Assembly: GCA_964347995.1 (NCBI GenBank)
Contig: CAYGBA010000001.1
Span: 1 to 64,000, forward strand
Length of the DNA stretch: 64,000 nucleotides
Direction: 5' to 3'
Source: GCA-020348365 sp964347995
GTDB taxonomy: Archaea; Thermoproteota; Bathyarchaeia; Bathyarchaeales; Bathyarchaeaceae
Below, in pieces: positions 51,244 to 60,948 of the stretch. The notes beneath the pieces are model-generated. The model searched no databases and was not told the DNA's origin. It saw only the letters and a program-made list of their open reading frames with translations. The translations under genes were made by a program, and so were the position numbers. Within the stretch, counting starts at the first letter, position 1. Every line of letters starts with the position of its first letter.

Positions 51244-52831
51244 TAAGATTTTGAAGCAAATCGAGGAAGAGGGATTTGAGAGCGTCTGGAAGGAAAGCAC
51301 AAGGCTCTTTTCAAAAGCTAAGAGACGACTTAAGCTTGTTCCAGGCAAGCGCGGCATATCCCATCCACTCTTCGATCTTCTCCAGAAGATGCGACAGTCA
51401 TTTCTCAGTCTCGGTTTTATGGAGGTCTCAAATCCCGTCGTGACCGACGAAAAAGAAGTCTACAAGCAATACGGATCTGAGGCGCCGATAATACTCGATC
51501 GTTGCTATTACTTGGCGACGTTGCCCAGACCAGACATCGGTTTGAGCAAAGCGAAGAGTCAAAAGATCGGGTCTCTTGGAGTCGAATTGACAAAACGGAA
51601 GATAGCAGCCCTACAGGATGTGTTGAGAGACTACAAGAAGGGAGAAATGGCTTCTGATGATTTTGTGAAAAGAATTTCGGAATCGCTCGGGATTTCTGAT
51701 GACAAAGCCACCCAAATTCTTTCCGAGATTTTTCCAGAGTTCGCCGCTCTAGAACCTCAAACCTCCACCCTCACCTTACGATCTCACATGACAAGCGCGT
51801 GGTTTCTCACCCTGCAGGCGCTACAGCACAAGCTGGAGTATCCTCTGAAGTTGTTTTCCGTAGACATCCGCTTCCGACGTGAGCAGAGGGAGGACCCTAC
51901 TCACCTTCGTGTGCATCATGCTGCGAGCTGCGTTGTTATGGATGAGGGTGTGGATGTGAGAGATGGTGAGGAAATCACCAGAGCCCTTCTCGAGCCTCTG
52001 GGATTCGGGCAGTTCCGTTTCGCTCAAAAGAAAGTTACCTCCCGATATTACGCGCCAGGAACGGAATATGAAGGCTACATTTTTCATCCAGATATGGACG
52101 ACTGGATTGAGATTGCCAACTACGGAGTGTATAGCCCAATCGCCCTCGCAAGATACGGTCTTGAACATCCTGTTCTGAATGTTGGTGTTGGAGTGGAGCG
52201 CGTGGCTCTGGTGTTGTATGGTGAGACTGACGTGAGGAGCCTTGTATATCCGCAGTTTTCCGCAGAGTGGGAGCTTACTGATGTTGAGATCGCGACGATG
52301 GTTGGGGTCGAATTGGAGCCAAGAAGTGAGGCGGGAGAAAGGATGCGAGAGAAGATCAAAGCTACCGCGTTAGAGCATGCAGATGCCATGGCTCCATGCG
52401 AGTTCTTAGCATACGAAGGAGCAATGTTGGACAAGACTGTGAAGGTTTACGTTTATGAAACGGATAGGGGTGCCAAGCTTCTAGGGCCGGCTGCTCGGAA
52501 TCTGGTCTATGTTTATGATGGAAACGTCTTGGGTGTTCCACGGAAAGGTATGGAGCGAGTGGCGATTGTGAAGAAGGCGAGGGCGGGGGGCGTATCAACT
52601 CGTCTCAGTTATTTGGATGCTGTGGCTTCTCTTGCGGCTGCAAAGGTTGAGGAGGCGGTTGAGTCTGGCGAGGAAGGGGTGAATGTTCGGGTGAGGATTG
52701 CGAAGCGTCCTAGCGATGTCAACATTGGGATAAGCGATGTGGCTCGGCGCTACGTAACAGGCAAGAAGAGGAAAATTGATGTAGCTGGGCCAGTCTTTAT
52801 TGGGGTTCGAGCGGAGATTGACAAAGGTTAG
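51224..52831 (+). CDS. sepS: O-phosphoseryl-tRNA(Cys) synthetase
   Basis: A 535-residue class II synthetase that charges tRNA-Cys with O-phosphoserine. The core matches SepRS rather than PheRS: GSEAPIILDRCYYLATLPRP, TSTLTLRSHMTSAWFLTL, FRREQREDPTHLR (motif 2, about 216-230), IEIANYGVYSPIALARYGLE and VGVGVERVALVLYG (motif 3, about 322-335). A C-terminal anticodon domain follows. Cys-tRNA would then require SepCysS, which is not in this window. The start TTG 51224 lies inside the translin gene. The enzyme is best known in methanogens and Archaeoglobus, so it is a useful lineage and sulfur-metabolism marker. Confidence 0.93.
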   Translation: MGKLSPDKILKQIEEEGFESVWKESTRLFSKAKRRLKLVPGKRGISHPLFDLLQKMRQSFLSLGFMEVSNPVVTDEKEVYKQYGSEAPIILDRCYYLATLPRPDIGLSKAKSQKIGSLGVELTKRKIAALQDVLRDYKKGEMASDDFVKRISESLGISDDKATQILSEIFPEFAALEPQTSTLTLRSHMTSAWFLTLQALQHKLEYPLKLFSVDIRFRREQREDPTHLRVHHAASCVVMDEGVDVRDGEEITRALLEPLGFGQFRFAQKKVTSRYYAPGTEYEGYIFHPDMDDWIEIANYGVYSPIALARYGLEHPVLNVGVGVERVALVLYGETDVRSLVYPQFSAEWELTDVEIATMVGVELEPRSEAGERMREKIKATALEHADAMAPCEFLAYEGAMLDKTVKVYVYETDRGAKLLGPAARNLVYVYDGNVLGVPRKGMERVAIVKKARAGGVSTRLSYLDAVASLAAAKVEEAVESGEEGVNVRVRIAKRPSDVNIGISDVARRYVTGKKRKIDVAGPVFIGVRAEIDKG

Positions 52832-53492
52832 CCCAAAGTTTTCCGTAGAGAAAGCCCATGCGATCCAGTCGCAGTTGGCCAAACGTGTGATAAGGAAAGA
52901 TGAGCTTCCTGACACCATTCGTTACGTGGCCGGGGTGGACATCGCTTATACAAGGGGGATCTCCATTGGCGCAGCTGTGGTTCTCGCTTCTGTCTCGCTG
53001 TCTCCCATAGAGTCGCGTGTATCCAGCGTCAAAACACGCTTTCCTTACATACCAACTCTACTATCTTTCAGAGAAGTTCCTCCAGCCCTTTCAGCCATAA
53101 GGAAACTGCGGGTGAGACCAGACGTTTTTCTAGTTGATGCTCATGGAATTATGCATCCCTATAGCCTCGGCTTCGCTGCCCATCTCGGATTAGTTATTGA
53201 TAAGCCCACGATTGGGGTTGCGAAGAGCCCTTTATGCGGCAAGCCTGAGCCGCTCAAAGGGAGAACGTGGGCTCCAATCGTCGATGGGGAAGAGGTCATT
53301 GGTGCCAGGGTTGTCACGAAGCCTGGAGAGAAGCCGGTGTATGTGAGCATCGGCCACAAGGTTTCGCTGGAGACCGCCATAAATATCGTCATTGATTGCA
53401 CACGGACGCACAGAATTCCTGAGCCTACCAGAAGGGCGCATCAGAGGGCGAGTGAAGAGAAGCGGAGATTCACATATACTCAGAGGCTCTAG
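52800..53492 (+). CDS. nfi: endonuclease V (deoxyinosine-specific)
   Basis: A 230-residue DNA-repair nuclease that nicks one base 3' of deoxyinosine. Catalytic acids are in VAGVDIAYT, SFREVPPALSAI (YIPTLLSF before it is the wedge motif) and VDAHGIMHP. HLGLVIDKPTIGVAKSPL completes the fold. The TTG 52800 start overlaps the SepRS stop by 32 bp; an internal start is possible, since the domain begins near residue 18. The overlap makes translin, SepRS and EndoV one transcript. Confidence 0.93.
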   Translation: MGFERRLTKVSPKFSVEKAHAIQSQLAKRVIRKDELPDTIRYVAGVDIAYTRGISIGAAVVLASVSLSPIESRVSSVKTRFPYIPTLLSFREVPPALSAIRKLRVRPDVFLVDAHGIMHPYSLGFAAHLGLVIDKPTIGVAKSPLCGKPEPLKGRTWAPIVDGEEVIGARVVTKPGEKPVYVSIGHKVSLETAINIVIDCTRTHRIPEPTRRAHQRASEEKRRFTYTQRL

Positions 53493-53594
53493 AATTTGTC
53501 TCGCATATGGCTCAAATAGGCTCTTAACATGATTAGACCTACCTTTGCTGATCTCTGATTTGGGCAGTATTGGAATCCCTCCTCAAAAATTTCT

Positions 53595-54404
53595 ATGTCA
53601 TCCCAGATTGTCTTTCTTATATGCGCCGGTGCATCCAGTAGTTCTGGCAAGTCTTATAGTTGGGCAGATGATAATAGAAGAAGAGCCGTTGGAGGATTAG
53701 ATTTGGATTCTCGCCTCAAGAAGGTCATTAGCAAGATCAAAGGCAAGTCACTTCGGAAGAAAGTAGTTGAGCTTGTTGAAAATCCCTCGATTGAGATAGA
53801 TGGTGGGGTTCACACGGGTATGCCACTGGACGCTGCTCCTGCTGGATTGTCCCGTCATCATAGCTATCCGGGAGGTCTCATCGAGCATATCGTCGGCGCA
53901 ACAGGCATAGCTCTGGCTCTCTGTGACGTCGTCGAGAAAGTCTACTGCGGGAAGGTGGACAGAGACTTAGTGCTCGCTGGCATAGTCCTGCATGACATCT
54001 TCAAGCCCCTAACCTACGAGATGGTGGAGGATGGTAGCTACAGGATGACTCCGTTAGCAGAGAGAATCGACCATCTAACATTAATTGTGGCAGAACTTGT
54101 TCGGAGAGGCTTCTCGCTAGACCTGACCCACATAGTCTGTGCGCACCATGGAGGACAGGTGGGTCCGATCTGGCCACGAACAGTAGAGGCATTAATCTGC
54201 CATCTGGCAGACTTAACAGACTCAAGGTTGAACGGAGAGGTGTTGAGAGCTGCAAGGTATCTCTCAAGAGACGCCACGGGCGAAGAACTGGAACGAATCA
54301 ACTCGAAGGAAGCCTTCGGGATAGTACACTCGAAAGTGGTGAACGGGTGGGAGGGAGTGCGGAAAGCAGTGGAGAAAATAAGACGAGACAGGCTGAATCC
54401 ATAG
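53595..54404 (+). CDS. HD-domain phosphohydrolase
   Basis: A 269-residue protein. From about residue 85 the HD metal site is present: SRHHSYPGGLIEHIVG, IVLHDIFKPLTYEM (the HD pair) and HIVCAHHGGQVGPIWPRTVE, with the final Asp in CHLADLTDSRLNG. The pattern is like YhaM-type 3'-5' exoribonuclease HD domains without the OB fold. A nucleotide or RNA substrate is likely but unproven. The first 40 residues are not conserved-looking, so the true start may be further in. Confidence 0.78.
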   Translation: MSSQIVFLICAGASSSSGKSYSWADDNRRRAVGGLDLDSRLKKVISKIKGKSLRKKVVELVENPSIEIDGGVHTGMPLDAAPAGLSRHHSYPGGLIEHIVGATGIALALCDVVEKVYCGKVDRDLVLAGIVLHDIFKPLTYEMVEDGSYRMTPLAERIDHLTLIVAELVRRGFSLDLTHIVCAHHGGQVGPIWPRTVEALICHLADLTDSRLNGEVLRAARYLSRDATGEELERINSKEAFGIVHSKVVNGWEGVRKAVEKIRRDRLNP

Positions 54405-54490
54405 CTATCAGCTAATGCCTAGATGTGCAGAAGTTAGAAGCTTTAACTTAATTAACCACCTGATTTCTCATCATGAGCAAGATCAAAAAG

Positions 54491-54501
54491 TTTTTATATT
54501 T
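54491..54501 (+). promoter_or_regulatory. TATA box for carB
   Basis: TTTTTATATTT predicts a transcript start near 54520, which would make ATG 54547 the first usable start if spacing is normal. Confidence 0.45.
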
Positions 54502-54510
54502 TATCTACAA

Positions 54511-57500
54511 ATGTTGAGGAAGGCTCAAATTCCACTTAGAGAAGATATGAGAAAAATTCTTGTTTTAGGGTCCGGAGCCATAAAAATTGGAGAAGCAGGC
54601 GAGTTTGATTATTCTGGCTCTCAAGCGCTAAAAGCATTAAGAGAAGAAGGAATAGAAACTGTCTTAGTGAATCCAAACATAGCAACAATTCAAACCGATG
54701 ATAAATTCTCTGATAGAGTATATCTACTCCCGATTAACGCCGATTTCGTCGAGAAGATTATTGAAAGAGAAAGACCAGACGGGATTTTGCTTGGATTTGG
54801 TGGACAAACCGCTCTAAATTGTGGAGCAGAGCTCGCTACAAGAGGAATACTAGACGAGTATGACGTGAAAGTTCTAGGAACATCGATACAGGGGATACGT
54901 AAAACAGAGGACAGAGAGTTATTTAGAAAAACTATGGAAGATGCTGATGTAAGGGTCTGTAAGAGTAAGGCAGCCTCATCGTTGGAAGAGGCTTTCGACA
55001 TAGCAAACAAGATAGGCTACCCGGTAATCGTGAGGCCAGGTTACACTCTAGGCGGACTAGGAAGCGGTATTGCAAGAAACGAGGATGAATTGAAGAAAAT
55101 TGTCAGAAGAGGATTAGCACAGAGCAGGATAAGCCAAGTTCTTATTGAAGAGTGTGTCATTGGCTGGAGAGAGATTGAATATGAAGTTGTTAGAGATTAT
55201 TCAGATAATTGTCTCATTGTGTGTGACATGGAAAACTTTGATCCAATGGGAGTCCATACCGGGGATAGTATCGTTGTTGCCCCAGCTCAAACATTATCAA
55301 GATCCGAGTCCAAGAAACTGAGAGAAATTGCAGCCAGAGTAGTTAGAGCGGTTGATGTTGTGGGCGAATGTAATATTCAGTTTGCATTGAACAAAGATGG
55401 GAATTACCAGGTAATCGAAGTTAATTCAAGACTATCTAGATCTTCTGCATTGGCTTCAAAAGCTACAGGATATCCTCTGGCCTACATAGCAGCAAAACTA
55501 GCGATCGGATATGATTTGCCGAACTTACAGAGAAAAATCCCAAGGGCCTTTGCTGAACCTTCCCTAGATTATGTGGTGGTCAAGATACCCAGATGGGATC
55601 TACAAAAGTTCAGGAGGGTAGATGAAAAGATTGGGACTCAAATGAAGTCCGTTGGAGAGGTCATGGGTATTGGAAAGAGGTTTGAGGAAGCTGTCCAGAA
55701 AGCAGTTAGAATGCTAGATATTGGTAAATCAGGTCTAGAAACTGACTCCAAGCTAGAGAAAGAGAAACTCGCTGAGATTCTGAAAAATCCAACAGATAAA
55801 AGATTATTCCATATCTACTTGGCCTTCAGAAAAGGAATTAGTTTGAGGAAAATACATGGATTGACTCAAATAAGTCCCTTTTTTCTCAAAGGAGTAAAAA
55901 ACATTGTTGAATTTGAGAAAACTCTAACAGAAAGGAACTTATCAAGAGAAATCCTTCTGAAAGCGAAAAAATTGGGTTTTTCTGATGGACAAATTGCAGG
56001 AATTAAAGCAAAAGAAGAAGGAGAGATCAGAGAGCTGAGGAAAAGCTTTGGAATAGTGCCGAAAGTAAAGCGAGTGAATGCTTTAGTTGAGAAGAGCCTT
56101 TCCGCTAATTATCTATACCTTACTTATAACTGCGATGAGGAAGATGCATTCTATAGCAAAAGAGAGAAGATTGTAGTTCTTGGATCTGGGCCTTATAGAA
56201 TTGGTTCTTCTGTGGAATTTGATTGGAGTGCCGTCAACACAGTTTCAACTCTTCGAAAGCAGGGGTATGAAGCAATAATGATAAACTGTAATCCAGAGAC
56301 TGTTTCAACCGATTATGATGTTTCTGACAAACTGTACTTTGAAGAATTAACTTGCGAAAGGGTTTTAGATATTCACGAAAAGGAAGAACCGCTAGGAGCT
56401 ATCGTTTCGGTAGGTGGACAAATTCCAAACGATCTTGCTCTAAGCTTGCATAATTTCGGAGTGACAATCCTCGGGACTAGTCCGAGGCAAATCGATAAAG
56501 CAGAGGATAGAGCAAAGTTTAGCGGGTTTCTAGACGAACTAAGGATAAATCAACCCAAATGGAACAGATTTACTAATTTAGAAGATGCCAAAGAGTTCAG
56601 TAGAAAAATAGGATACCCGGTTCTTATTAGACCAAGTTATGTTCTTTCAGGGTCCGCGATGAGAGTGGCCAATGACGCGGATGAATTACGAGATTATCTG
56701 CAATTAGCCATCAAAATCTCAAAGAAGCATCCAGTAGTGATATCAAAATTCATCAGGAATGCCAAGGAAGTTGAAGTGGATGGGGTATCCGATTCCCAGA
56801 ACGTTTTGATTGGAGCAGTGATAGAACATATAGAGAACGCTGGAGTTCATTCTGGAGACGCAACAATGGTTGTTCCACCTGTGACAATTCCACAAGACAC
56901 GGTTGGAATGATCAGAGAAAATTCTGCAAAGATAGCCAAGGCATTACAAATCAGAGGACCCTTCAACATTCAATACATTTTGAAAGACAACGAATTGTTC
57001 GTAATAGAGTGCAATTTAAGAGCTTCTAGAAGCATACCTTTCGTGAGCAAAGTAAAGAATGTGAATCTGATCGAAACTGCTACTGAAGTCATGCTTGGAA
57101 AACCTCTTGAAACCACAGAAATCACAAAAATTACTCATTTTGGAGTTAAAGTTCCTCAATTCTCATTTATGCGGCTGGACGGAGCAGATCCCACACTTGG
57201 TGTTGAGATGGTTTCGACTGGCGAGGTAGCATGTCTGGGTGAAGATTTCTATGAAGCCTTTTTGAAATCCTTGATCTCCTCTCAATTAGAAATCCCTCTA
57301 GAAAATTCTTCGGTTTTAATCAGCATCTGCGACGAACTCAAGCCAAGAATATTAGAAACTGCGAAAAAACTAGATCAGTTGGGCTTTAAGATATATGCAA
57401 CTCTGGGAACATCGAAATTTCTGACAAGAAACGGGATTCAAACAGAAGTTCTATACAAAGTTTTTGAGAACAAAAAACCAAATATTCTAGATTATCTGAT

Positions 57501-57711
57501 TAACAGAAAAATAGACATAGTTCTTACCATCCCTCCTGTTGAAAACGACGAGACTGCGAAAGAAGACAATTACTTAATTAGAAGAACATCAATTGAATCT
57601 AATATTCCTGTTATTATGAACATAGAGTTAGCCAAAGCTTTGACAAATGCGATTGAACAAAAGAGAGGCAGAGTTCTTCAGATAAAATCGTGGAATGAAT
57701 ATTTCACCTAG
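54511..57711 (+). CDS. carB: carbamoyl-phosphate synthase large subunit
   Basis: A protein of about 1066 residues with two ATP-grasp halves. Each half starts with a pre-ATP-grasp domain (VLGSGAIKIGEAGEFDYSGS and VLGSGPYRIGSSVEFDWSAV). ATP-grasp cores follow (GYPVIVRPGYTLGGLGSGIA and GYPVLIRPSYVLSGSAMRVA). The last 140 residues are an MGS-like regulatory domain. It makes carbamoyl phosphate for arginine and pyrimidines. The carA small subunit is not adjacent on either side. Base composition is visibly more A+T-rich than the flanking genes. The frame is open from 54415, but the TATA box at 54491-54501 favours ATG 54511 or ATG 54547. Confidence 0.94.
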   Translation: MLRKAQIPLREDMRKILVLGSGAIKIGEAGEFDYSGSQALKALREEGIETVLVNPNIATIQTDDKFSDRVYLLPINADFVEKIIERERPDGILLGFGGQTALNCGAELATRGILDEYDVKVLGTSIQGIRKTEDRELFRKTMEDADVRVCKSKAASSLEEAFDIANKIGYPVIVRPGYTLGGLGSGIARNEDELKKIVRRGLAQSRISQVLIEECVIGWREIEYEVVRDYSDNCLIVCDMENFDPMGVHTGDSIVVAPAQTLSRSESKKLREIAARVVRAVDVVGECNIQFALNKDGNYQVIEVNSRLSRSSALASKATGYPLAYIAAKLAIGYDLPNLQRKIPRAFAEPSLDYVVVKIPRWDLQKFRRVDEKIGTQMKSVGEVMGIGKRFEEAVQKAVRMLDIGKSGLETDSKLEKEKLAEILKNPTDKRLFHIYLAFRKGISLRKIHGLTQISPFFLKGVKNIVEFEKTLTERNLSREILLKAKKLGFSDGQIAGIKAKEEGEIRELRKSFGIVPKVKRVNALVEKSLSANYLYLTYNCDEEDAFYSKREKIVVLGSGPYRIGSSVEFDWSAVNTVSTLRKQGYEAIMINCNPETVSTDYDVSDKLYFEELTCERVLDIHEKEEPLGAIVSVGGQIPNDLALSLHNFGVTILGTSPRQIDKAEDRAKFSGFLDELRINQPKWNRFTNLEDAKEFSRKIGYPVLIRPSYVLSGSAMRVANDADELRDYLQLAIKISKKHPVVISKFIRNAKEVEVDGVSDSQNVLIGAVIEHIENAGVHSGDATMVVPPVTIPQDTVGMIRENSAKIAKALQIRGPFNIQYILKDNELFVIECNLRASRSIPFVSKVKNVNLIETATEVMLGKPLETTEITKITHFGVKVPQFSFMRLDGADPTLGVEMVSTGEVACLGEDFYEAFLKSLISSQLEIPLENSSVLISICDELKPRILETAKKLDQLGFKIYATLGTSKFLTRNGIQTEVLYKVFENKKPNILDYLINRKIDIVLTIPPVENDETAKEDNYLIRRTSIESNIPVIMNIELAKALTNAIEQKRGRVLQIKSWNEYFT

Positions 57712-57762
57712 ACGCATTTGTCACTCTCAAGAGGGTCGCTCACAATTTTTCCACAATCAAAG

Positions 57763-58353
57763 CTACTTCAATGGAACAATCTTCACATACAATGCTTTTG
57801 TGTCTAACAAGGCTATAGTTGATTTTCCCGTTAGGTAGCCACACACCTCTCCGGGATTTACAACAAGCGTCTTCCCCCTTCGATAGGTTTTGTCTTCATG
57901 GATGTGACCGTGCACGATCACATCATAACTGTCAGCATCAATAAGTGAGCGGAGAAGCTCCTCTTCATGGCCATGCAGCATCGCGATCTTTAGTCCATCT
58001 ATCAGGATCGTTGCGAAGTTTCCACGGATGTCGGCGCCTATGTCAGCAAATTTTTTCTTCAGCAGTTCCTTGTCTCCGTCGTTATTTCCGAAGACACCGA
58101 TCAGGTCTGCTTTTAAGGGTTTGAAGTGTGGTACGACAAAGGGGGCTATGTAGTCTCCTGCATGAAGAACCGAATCAACCTCTTCTTCATTTAGCCTCGT
58201 CACGGCCTTATCTAGCATAAGCAGACGGTCATGAGTGTCCGCCATTATTCCTACAAGCAATTCATTCTCACCCGAAATCACTAATAGTATTCTCTTCTTA
58301 AAACTAGTTTTCGCTAGATTCCTTCTCCACAAGCGTGAACCTAGAACTCGCAC
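57763..58353 (-). CDS. YfcE/MJ0936-type metallophosphoesterase
   Basis: A calcineurin-like phosphodiesterase of about 165-196 residues. Metal sites are IMADTHDR, LHAGDYIAP, GVFGNNDGD, AMLHGHEEE and IVHGHIHEDK, followed by VNPGEVCGYLTG. It cleaves small phosphodiesters in vitro in related proteins; the cell substrate is unknown. The first 24 residues are unlike the family; GTG 58281 or TTG 58260 is the better start. It is the last gene of the minus-strand run after korC (8-bp gap). Confidence 0.87.
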   Translation of the reverse strand: MRVLGSRLWRRNLAKTSFKKRILLVISGENELLVGIMADTHDRLLMLDKAVTRLNEEEVDSVLHAGDYIAPFVVPHFKPLKADLIGVFGNNDGDKELLKKKFADIGADIRGNFATILIDGLKIAMLHGHEEELLRSLIDADSYDVIVHGHIHEDKTYRRGKTLVVNPGEVCGYLTGKSTIALLDTKALYVKIVPLK

Positions 58354-58361
58354 GCCTCATA

Positions 58362-58934
58362 CTATGAGGTAGCCCTCTCTTCCTGCAGGGCTTTTTCTCC
58401 TAGCTTAACTCCTTCCTCAAACACTCTGAGATTCAGATCCAAATACTTCTTAGGAACCCGGGTCTTAACGGATTCTCTCATTCCGTCAACGCTGACCGCG
58501 TCCCAGATTCTTGCTAGAAAGCCCAGCATGACGATGTTTGCAACGATCTTGGCTCCTGCTTTTTCCGCTATTTCGGTAGCTGGGACCTCATGGAGTTTGT
58601 ATTTGCCTGCTTTTTCATCAGGCTTGACGAGGGCACTGTCAATTATCAGTATTCCTCCATCCTTTAGTCTTGGCAGGAACTTTTCGTAGGCGTCTTGACC
58701 CATAATCACCATAATCTGAGGTTTGAGCGGGAAAGGATAGTCTATTTCCTCGTCATCGATGACCACGCCACTGTGACAAGCTGACCCTCGAGCCTCCGGC
58801 CCGTAAACCTGCGTCAGGGTGCTATCTCTGTCGTCATAGACAGCGGCAGCTTGACCAGTGATGTAGCCTGCTGTGATAATTCCTTGACCGCCAAACCCTC
58901 CGAACATGATCTCCTCTCTTGTCTCTCGGTTCAT
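58362..58934 (-). CDS. korC: 2-oxoacid:ferredoxin oxidoreductase, gamma subunit
   Basis: A 190-residue subunit with the family start EIMFGGFGGQGIITAGYI and the TQVYGPEARGSACHSGVVID loop. It combines with the alpha, beta and delta subunits to oxidise a 2-oxoacid with CoA, reducing ferredoxin. The subunit style is that of 2-oxoglutarate:ferredoxin oxidoreductase (Kor). The start overlaps the korB stop by four bases, and the genes are in the order D-A-B-C. Confidence 0.9.
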   Translation of the reverse strand: MNRETREEIMFGGFGGQGIITAGYITGQAAAVYDDRDSTLTQVYGPEARGSACHSGVVIDDEEIDYPFPLKPQIMVIMGQDAYEKFLPRLKDGGILIIDSALVKPDEKAGKYKLHEVPATEIAEKAGAKIVANIVMLGFLARIWDAVSVDGMRESVKTRVPKKYLDLNLRVFEEGVKLGEKALQEERATS

Positions 58935-59800
58935 TTTTCCGCTGTCGCCTCTTGTGCTATCTTCTCTTTCAATTTTTCCATGCCGTCATAATATGTTGGT
59001 TTTCCCGCCCGTTTGACAAAGTTGCCCAGGATCAAAGGCTTTCCCTTCTCAATCTGAGCCTTACTTGTATCTGCTCCGTTTCTAATTATTGAGGATCGCC
59101 TGAGCCATTTAGCCATGTCATCGGGTTCGGGAAATCTGTTTCTCCGTCCGTAATTTATTGGGCATGGTGACAAAACCTCGATGTAGCGAAAGCCCCTGAT
59201 TTTCAGAGCCTCAGCGATAGACTGTTCTAATCGTCTTACGTGAACGCTGGTCCACCTGGCGACGTAGATCGCTCCGGCTGCATCAGCCAGATGAGGGGTA
59301 TTGAAGGGATGCTCGATATTGCCGTAGGGGGAGGTGGTTGTGTAGTCTCCTGTGGGGGTGGTGGGGGCAAGCTGGCCTCCTGTCATGCCGTAAATGAAGT
59401 TGTTGGTGCAGATGACGAGGAGATCAACATTTCTCCTACATGCGTGGATGAAATGGTTTCCCCCTATGGAGAAGAGGTCGCCGTCTCCAGATATGACGTT
59501 CACGCAGAGTTCTGGCTTTGTGAGTTTAATCCCGATAGCGAAGGGAATGGCTCTGCCGTGAGTCGTGTGAAAACCATCAACTTTGAGATAGCCGCATCCT
59601 CTGCCACAGCAACCTATTCCAGATACATACACGACTTTGTCTCGGGGTATGCCAACTCGTTCAAGCGCTCTGACCCATGCATACAACGTAGGGCCGATGC
59701 CGCATCCTGGGCACCATATGTGTGGTATCCGCTCAGATCTGAGCCACTTGTCCATGGGATGCAGTTTCTGATCTTTTTGTCTTACTACCTGTTTGCTCAC
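58931..59800 (-). CDS. korB: 2-oxoacid:ferredoxin oxidoreductase, beta subunit (TPP)
   Basis: A 289-residue TPP-binding subunit. CPGCGIGPTLY, SGIGCCGRGCGYL and THGRAIPFAIGIKL are followed by the Mg/TPP motif VISGDGDLFSIGGNHFIHA and NFIYGMTGGQLAPTTP. It carries the catalytic TPP. The residues match the Kor type; the substrate is most likely 2-oxoglutarate. The start overlaps the korA stop by four bases. Confidence 0.93.
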   Translation of the reverse strand: MSKQVVRQKDQKLHPMDKWLRSERIPHIWCPGCGIGPTLYAWVRALERVGIPRDKVVYVSGIGCCGRGCGYLKVDGFHTTHGRAIPFAIGIKLTKPELCVNVISGDGDLFSIGGNHFIHACRRNVDLLVICTNNFIYGMTGGQLAPTTPTGDYTTTSPYGNIEHPFNTPHLADAAGAIYVARWTSVHVRRLEQSIAEALKIRGFRYIEVLSPCPINYGRRNRFPEPDDMAKWLRRSSIIRNGADTSKAQIEKGKPLILGNFVKRAGKPTYYDGMEKLKEKIAQEATAEK

Positions 59801-60948
59801 TTTTTGCCAATTCTCCTGATTTCTTGATAAATCTCTTCAGGGGTGATTAATCTCCCTCCCATCCTCGCAAGCAAGTTGGTTTTTGCATATCCTGCGGCTT
59901 CTCTCTTCACCTCTAAGTAGATCTGGCCGTAATTCAACTCCGGGACCAGAAAATAATCAACTTGTTTCGCCCACTTTCTTATGATGTGTTCTGCAAAGGG
60001 CCAAATGGTGACAAGCTTTATGCTTCCAGCTTTGATCCCTTGTTTTCTCGCCATTTTGACAGCTCTTTTGGCTGGACGAGAAACCTGCCCGTAGGAAACA
60101 ACCGCGATTTCAGCGTCATCCATCTCTTCCTCTTTTACTTCCACTATCTCCTCCCTGTGTTTTCGAATCTTGTCATTCAGCCGCCTGATGAGCTTCTCTT
60201 GGGCCTCAGGGCTCATATCCGGATAGCCCTTTTCATCATGGGTTAGACCTGTTGTGGTGAAGGCGTATCCCTCCCCCGCACAGGCCATCGGTGGAATTAG
60301 GTCTTCGTCAGGCTCGTAGGGTAGATACGTTTCCCGCGGAACCTTGGGCTTCTTCCTTTGTACAAGTTGTATTTCATCTTCAGGCGGGACAATAACTTTC
60401 CCCGCACTGTGGCCGACGGTCTCGCTTGTCAGAAGGATCGCTGGAATCCGATATTTCTCGGCAAGATTGAAGCAGCGTATTGTAAGGTCGAAGGCGTTCT
60501 GTGGTGAGTCTGGTGAAAGGGCGATTATTTCATAGTGTCCGTGGCTTCCCCATTTCGATTGCATAACGTCCCCCTGAGCTGTAAGGGTGGGGAGGCCCGT
60601 GCTTGGAGAGCCGCGTTGCACGTTAACAATAACCGTAGGGGTTTCCATCATCACTCCTAACCCAATGTTTTCCTGCATCAGGCTGAAGCCAGGTCCAGAG
60701 GTTGCGGTCATTGTCTTGGCTCCTGCCCAAGAGGCTCCTAGGATTGCGGCGATGGAGGCAAGTTCATCCTCAAATTGGACGAACACACCATCCACATCTA
60801 GAAACCTCCTGCAAATGCGCTCAGCTATTTCACTGGCTGGCGTAATCGGGTACCCAGCAAAAAAGCGGCAGCCCGCGGCTATGGCACCCTCTGCTATGGC
60901 GATGTCTCCATACCAAAAGTGTTTACCGGTTAAAACTGCCTTTCTCAT
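59797..60948 (-). CDS. korA: 2-oxoacid:ferredoxin oxidoreductase, alpha subunit
   Basis: A 383-residue subunit with AIAEGAIAAGCRFFAGYPIT at the N-terminus, AKTMTATSGPGFSLMQENIG in the PYR-like domain, and NVQRGSPSTGLPT. The C-terminal domain has VVSYGQVSRPAKRAVKMARK. It completes the active site with korB. It overlaps korD by four bases. Confidence 0.93.
   Translation of the reverse strand: MRKAVLTGKHFWYGDIAIAEGAIAAGCRFFAGYPITPASEIAERICRRFLDVDGVFVQFEDELASIAAILGASWAGAKTMTATSGPGFSLMQENIGLGVMMETPTVIVNVQRGSPSTGLPTLTAQGDVMQSKWGSHGHYEIIALSPDSPQNAFDLTIRCFNLAEKYRIPAILLTSETVGHSAGKVIVPPEDEIQLVQRKKPKVPRETYLPYEPDEDLIPPMACAGEGYAFTTTGLTHDEKGYPDMSPEAQEKLIRRLNDKIRKHREEIVEVKEEEMDDAEIAVVSYGQVSRPAKRAVKMARKQGIKAGSIKLVTIWPFAEHIIRKWAKQVDYFLVPELNYGQIYLEVKREAAGYAKTNLLARMGGRLITPEEIYQEIRRIGKK

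Noticed and set aside
51224..52831. Phenylalanyl-tRNA synthetase alpha subunit
   Set aside because: Motifs and overall length follow SepRS throughout, including the LDRCYYLATLPRP region and the long C-terminal domain.
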